64,000 bases of DNA from Streptomyces venezuelae (GTDB lineage Bacteria; Actinomycetota; Actinomycetes; Streptomycetales; Streptomycetaceae), in assembly GCF_008642315.1 (NCBI RefSeq), contig NZ_CP029192.1, positions 5,146,001-5,210,000 of the forward strand, written 5' to 3'. Position 1 is the stretch's first letter; each line of letters begins with the position of its first letter. Below the pieces are notes generated by a model that was not told the DNA's origin, did no database searches, and was given only the letters and a program-made list of their open reading frames with translations. This document shows positions 60,798-64,000 of the stretch, piece by piece. The position numbers and the translations under genes were made by a program.

Positions 60798-63068
60798 ATG
60801 ACTGCCACTCCTGCGGAAGCGACTGTGAACGGCGGGGCCTGGGACGGCTTCAAGGGCGGTCTGTGGCGGGACGCCATCGACGTCCGTGACTTCGTGCAGC
60901 AGAACTACACCCCCTACGAAGGCGACGGCTCCTTCCTGGCCGGCCCGACCGAACGCACCACCGGGGTCTGGCAGAAGCTCCTCTCGATGTTCCCCACGGA
61001 GATCGAGCGCGGCATCTACGACGTCGACGTGAAGACCCCCTCGCGCATCGACGCCTTCCGACCCGGCTACATCGACGGCACCGCCGCCGACCACCAGGAC
61101 CTGATCGTCGGCCTGCAGACCGACGCCCCGCTCCGCCGCGCGATCATGCCCAACGGCGGCTGGCGCATGGTGGAAGGCGCCCTCAACGCCTACGGCTACG
61201 AGGCCGACCCCGAGGTCCGGGACATCTACACGCACCTGCGCAAGACCCACAACGAAGGCGTCTTTGACGCCTACACGCCCGAGATCCGCGCCTGTCGCTC
61301 GTCCGGCATCATCACCGGCCTGCCCGATGCCTACGGCCGCGGCCGCATCATCGGCGACTACCGCCGCGTCGCCCTCTACGGAGTCGACCACCTGATCGCC
61401 GCGAAGGAGGCCGACAAGGCCGCACTCGGCGAGGAGTGGGCCACCGAGGACGTCATCCGGGGCCGCGAGGAGATCTCCGAGCAGATCAAGGCCCTCAAGG
61501 AACTCAAGGCCATGGCGATGTCGTACGGCTACGACATCTCGAAGCCCGCCACCACTGGCCGCGAGGCCATCCAGTGGCTGTACTTCGCCTACCTCGCCGC
61601 GGTGAAGGAGCAGAACGGCGCGGCCATGTCGATCGGCCGCATCGACAACTTCCTCGACATCTACCTGCAGCGCGACATCGACGCGGGCCGCATCACCGAG
61701 GAAGAGGCCCAGGAGTTCATCGACGACTTCGTCATCAAGCTCCGCATCGTCCGCTTCCTGCGCACCCCCGAGTACAACGAGGGCTTCTCCGGCGACCCGA
61801 CCTGGGTCACCTGGTCGATGGCCGGCATCGGCGAGGACGGCCGCCCGCTCGTCTCGCGCACCACCTTCCGCGCCCTGCAGACCCTCTACAACCTCGGCCC
61901 CGCCCCCGAGCCGAACCTCACGGTGTTCTGGTCGCAGCAGCTGCCCCAGGGCTTCAAGGAGTTCGCCTCCCAGGTCGCCATCGACACCTCGGCCATCCAG
62001 TTCGAGTCCGACGAGCTGATGCGCCCCAAGTACGGCGACGACACCGCGATCGCCTGCTGCGTCTCCGCGATGGCCGTCGGCAAGCAGATGCAGTTCTTCG
62101 GCGCCCGCGTGAACGTCGCCAAGGCACTCCTCTACGCGATCAACGGCGGCCGCGACGAGAAGTCCGGCAAGACCGTCGTGCAGGGCTTCACGCCCATCGA
62201 GGACGAGTATCTGGACTACGCGACCGTCGTGAAGCAGTACGACGCGATGCTCGACTGGCTCGCCAAGACGTACGTCCACGCGCTGAACGTCATCCACTAC
62301 ATGCACGACAAGTACGCCTACGAGCGCATCGAGATGGCGCTGCACGACCAGGAGATCCTGCGCACCATGGCGTGCGGCATCGCGGGCCTCTCCGTCGCCG
62401 CCGACTCGCTCTCGGCGATCAAGCACGCCAAGGTCAAGGTGATCCGCGACGAGACCGGCCTCGCCGTCGACTACGAGATCGAGGGCGACTACCCGGCCTT
62501 CGGCAACAACGACGACCGAGCCGACGAGATCGCGCGGCGCATCGTGCACGACTTCATGCAGAAGGTCCGCAAGCACCCCACCTACCGCGACGCGGTGCAC
62601 ACCCAGTCGGTGCTGACCATCACCTCGAACGTCGTCTACGGCAAGAAGACCGGCAACACCCCCGACGGCCGCCGCGCGGGCATGCCGTTCGCCCCGGGCG
62701 CCAACCCGATGAACGGCCGCGACGAGCACGGCTACATCGCCTCGGCGATGTCGGTCGCCAAGCTGCCCTACGACGACGCCGAGGACGGCATCTCGCTGAC
62801 CAACACCATCACCCCGGACGCGCTCGGCCGCACCCCCGAGGAGCGGACCGCGAACCTCGCCGGAGTCCTGGACGGCTTCATGGCCAGCAACGGCTTCCAC
62901 ATGAACGTCAACGTGCTGAACAAGGCGACCCTGGAGGACGCCATGGAGCACCCGGAGAACTACCCGCAGCTGACCATCCGGGTCTCCGGATACGCGGTCA
63001 ACTTCATCCGGCTCACCCGCGACCAGCAGCTCGACGTCATCAACCGCACCTTCCACGGCTCCCTCTGA
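60798..63068 (+). CDS. pflB: Pyruvate formate-lyase (formate C-acetyltransferase)
   Basis: A 756-residue glycyl-radical enzyme that splits pyruvate with CoA into acetyl-CoA and formate without oxygen. The catalytic pair C420-C421 lies in [12 protein letters not shown], and the radical glycine G731 in [17 protein letters not shown], both as in E. coli PflB. Length and the N-terminal [14 protein letters not shown] also match. ATG at 60798 has GGAAGGT 7 nt upstream. The radical is destroyed by oxygen, so a role in a hypoxic Streptomyces is implied. The activase follows after 114 bp. Confidence 0.95.
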   Translation: MTATPAEATVNGGAWDGFKGGLWRDAIDVRDFVQQNYTPYEGDGSFLAGPTERTTGVWQKLLSMFPTEIERGIYDVDVKTPSRIDAFRPGYIDGTAADHQDLIVGLQTDAPLRRAIMPNGGWRMVEGALNAYGYEADPEVRDIYTHLRKTHNEGVFDAYTPEIRACRSSGIITGLPDAYGRGRIIGDYRRVALYGVDHLIAAKEADKAALGEEWATEDVIRGREEISEQIKALKELKAMAMSYGYDISKPATTGREAIQWLYFAYLAAVKEQNGAAMSIGRIDNFLDIYLQRDIDAGRITEEEAQEFIDDFVIKLRIVRFLRTPEYNEGFSGDPTWVTWSMAGIGEDGRPLVSRTTFRALQTLYNLGPAPEPNLTVFWSQQLPQGFKEFASQVAIDTSAIQFESDELMRPKYGDDTAIACCVSAMAVGKQMQFFGARVNVAKALLYAINGGRDEKSGKTVVQGFTPIEDEYLDYATVVKQYDAMLDWLAKTYVHALNVIHYMHDKYAYERIEMALHDQEILRTMACGIAGLSVAADSLSAIKHAKVKVIRDETGLAVDYEIEGDYPAFGNNDDRADEIARRIVHDFMQKVRKHPTYRDAVHTQSVLTITSNVVYGKKTGNTPDGRRAGMPFAPGANPMNGRDEHGYIASAMSVAKLPYDDAEDGISLTNTITPDALGRTPEERTANLAGVLDGFMASNGFHMNVNVLNKATLEDAMEHPENYPQLTIRVSGYAVNFIRLTRDQQLDVINRTFHGSL

Positions 63069-63073
63069 GCCAC

Positions 63074-63093
63074 CGGCTCCCTCCGGGGAGCCG
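63074..63093 (+). terminator. Short hairpin in the pflB-pflA gap
   Basis: CGGCTCC (63074-63080) pairs with GGAGCCG (63087-63093) around a 6-nt loop, a few bases after the pflB stop. It may set the relative amount of pflB and pflA transcript; no U-tract is present. Confidence 0.35.
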
Positions 63094-63182
63094 CCCCCGA
63101 ACCGCGGCCCCGGGGCCAGGCCCTCACCCCGGCCCCGGGCGCCGCGCACTCCGCTTCCTGCCAGTAGTCCAGGAGTCACGCC

Positions 63183-64000
63183 ATGGCTGTCCTGCTCGGA
63201 ACCGACATCCCCGTGCGCCCCCGCACCAGCGACGACGACGCGGTCACCCCCGCCGCGGCCGCCACCCACCGCCCGGTCACCGGCTCGATCCACTCCTGGG
63301 ACCTGTCCACCGGCGTCGACGGACCGGGGTCGCGCTTCGTCACGTTCCTCGCCGGCTGCCCCCTCAGCTGCCTGTACTGCCACAACCCCGACACCTGGCG
63401 GATGCGGAACGGCAAGCGGACCACCGCGGACGCCGTGATCGCGGAGGCCGCCAAGTACACGAAGTTCATCTCCGCGGCCGGGGGCGGGGCCACCGTCAGC
63501 GGCGGCGAACCCCTCCTGCAACCCGTCTTCACCGGCGAGCTGCTCCATCGCCTCAAGCACGAGCTGGGCCTGCACACCGCACTCGACACGTCCGGCTTCC
63601 TCGGCGCACGCGCCACCGACGCCCTGCTCCGCGACGTCGACCTGGTCCTGCTCGACATCAAGTCCTGGGACCCCGACACGTACCGCGAGGTCACCGGCCG
63701 CCCCCTGGAGCCCACCCTCGACTTCGCGCACCGCCTCGCCGACCTGGGCCAGGAGACCTGGGTGCGCTTCGTCCTCGTCCCCGGACTGACCGACGACCCG
63801 GCGAACATCGAGGGCGTCGCCCGGTTCGCCGCCTCGCTCGGCAACATCTCGCGCGTCGACGTGCTGCCCTTCCACAAGCTGGGGGAGGCGAAGTGGGACG
63901 CGCTCGGCAAGGACTTCACGCTGCGCGACACTCCTTCGCCCACCCCGGAGCAGGTGGCCGCTGCCAAGGAGATCTTCGCAGCTCAGGGCCTCAAGGCCGT
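63183..64000 (+). CDS. pflA: Pyruvate formate-lyase activating enzyme, 3' end cut by the window
   Basis: A radical-SAM enzyme that makes the glycyl radical on PflB. At least 272 residues are visible. The 4Fe-4S motif CPLSCLYC (CxxxCxxC) follows FVTFLAGC, and TVSGGEPLLQP (GGE, SAM binding), DTSGFLG and DIKSWDPDTYREVTG are PFL-activase signatures. An N-terminal stretch of about 40 residues precedes the usual start of the family. ATG at 63183 has AGGAG 8 nt upstream. The frame is still open at 64000, and the C-terminus lies outside. Confidence 0.93.
   Translation, partial: MAVLLGTDIPVRPRTSDDDAVTPAAAATHRPVTGSIHSWDLSTGVDGPGSRFVTFLAGCPLSCLYCHNPDTWRMRNGKRTTADAVIAEAAKYTKFISAAGGGATVSGGEPLLQPVFTGELLHRLKHELGLHTALDTSGFLGARATDALLRDVDLVLLDIKSWDPDTYREVTGRPLEPTLDFAHRLADLGQETWVRFVLVPGLTDDPANIEGVARFAASLGNISRVDVLPFHKLGEAKWDALGKDFTLRDTPSPTPEQVAAAKEIFAAQGLKA

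Noticed and set aside
53892..63875. A 3,327-codon open frame on the minus strand
   Set aside because: It is antisense to nirB, narK, pflB and pflA and has the low-complexity Val/Asp/Gly/Ala/Arg composition of a GC-rich shadow frame; the plus-strand genes have full family motifs.

Overview
This 64-kb window comes from a high-GC actinomycete chromosome, almost certainly Streptomyces. The evidence is pervasive third-position G/C, frequent GTG starts, a snapalysin-type protease, a HrdD-type sigma factor, a DUF6227 protein, XRE/DUF397 gene pairs and twin-arginine lipoproteins. It looks like chromosome-core to mid-arm sequence. There is one tRNA gene and no rRNA, CRISPR array, integrase or insertion sequence.

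Layout. 1-2.6 kb: the end of a D,D-carboxypeptidase and a large membrane protein. 2.6-10.7 kb (minus strand): a tightly coupled five-gene operon encoding a trypsin-like protease, a PknG-like kinase with TPRs, a vWA protein, a four-helix membrane protein and a solute-binding lipoprotein. It resembles the mycobacterial GlnH-GlnX-PknG amino-acid sensing cassette with two added components. 10.8-20.3 kb: a bifunctional PBP with altered transpeptidase motifs, snapalysin, an MFS exporter, a PPOX/F420 oxidoreductase with a probable frameshift, a P450, a stand-alone receiver, an AlkD-like protein and a DUF4232 lipoprotein. 20.3-25.2 kb: a compositionally unusual accessory stretch. It holds a coupled dual-OB/DUF488/DUF488 operon of lower GC, then a divergent XRE-TPR regulator with DUF397-type partners, and ends at tRNA-Arg(CCU).

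25.2-31.5 kb: a cupin, the ohr/ohrR peroxide pair and a dhbACEB operon for 2,3-dihydroxybenzoate behind two iron boxes. The isochorismatase has no aryl-carrier domain and no NRPS is present. 31.8-33 kb: a second, minimal Rho factor. 33-39.5 kb: an M6 protease, a TetR/MFS pair with twin operators, a MarR/LigB-dioxygenase pair and a questin-oxidase-family protein. 40-46 kb: hrdD behind an exact sigma-R promoter, a WYL regulator facing an MFS pump, and an orphan sugar-type binding protein beside a TetR regulator.

46-64 kb: fructose uptake (fruR-fruK-fruA), a small membrane protein, DUF6227, an L,D-transpeptidase, a P1 peptidase, LtrA, then sirohydrochlorin chelatase, NirB, NarK and pyruvate formate-lyase with its activase (cut by the window end). 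Palindromes resembling the DosR/DevR hypoxia box lie upstream of fruR, the small membrane protein, nirB and pflB, and pflB also has an exact TGTGA-N6-TCACA site. I read this end of the window as a low-oxygen metabolism region: fructose to pyruvate to formate, with nitrite reduction and siroheme supply.
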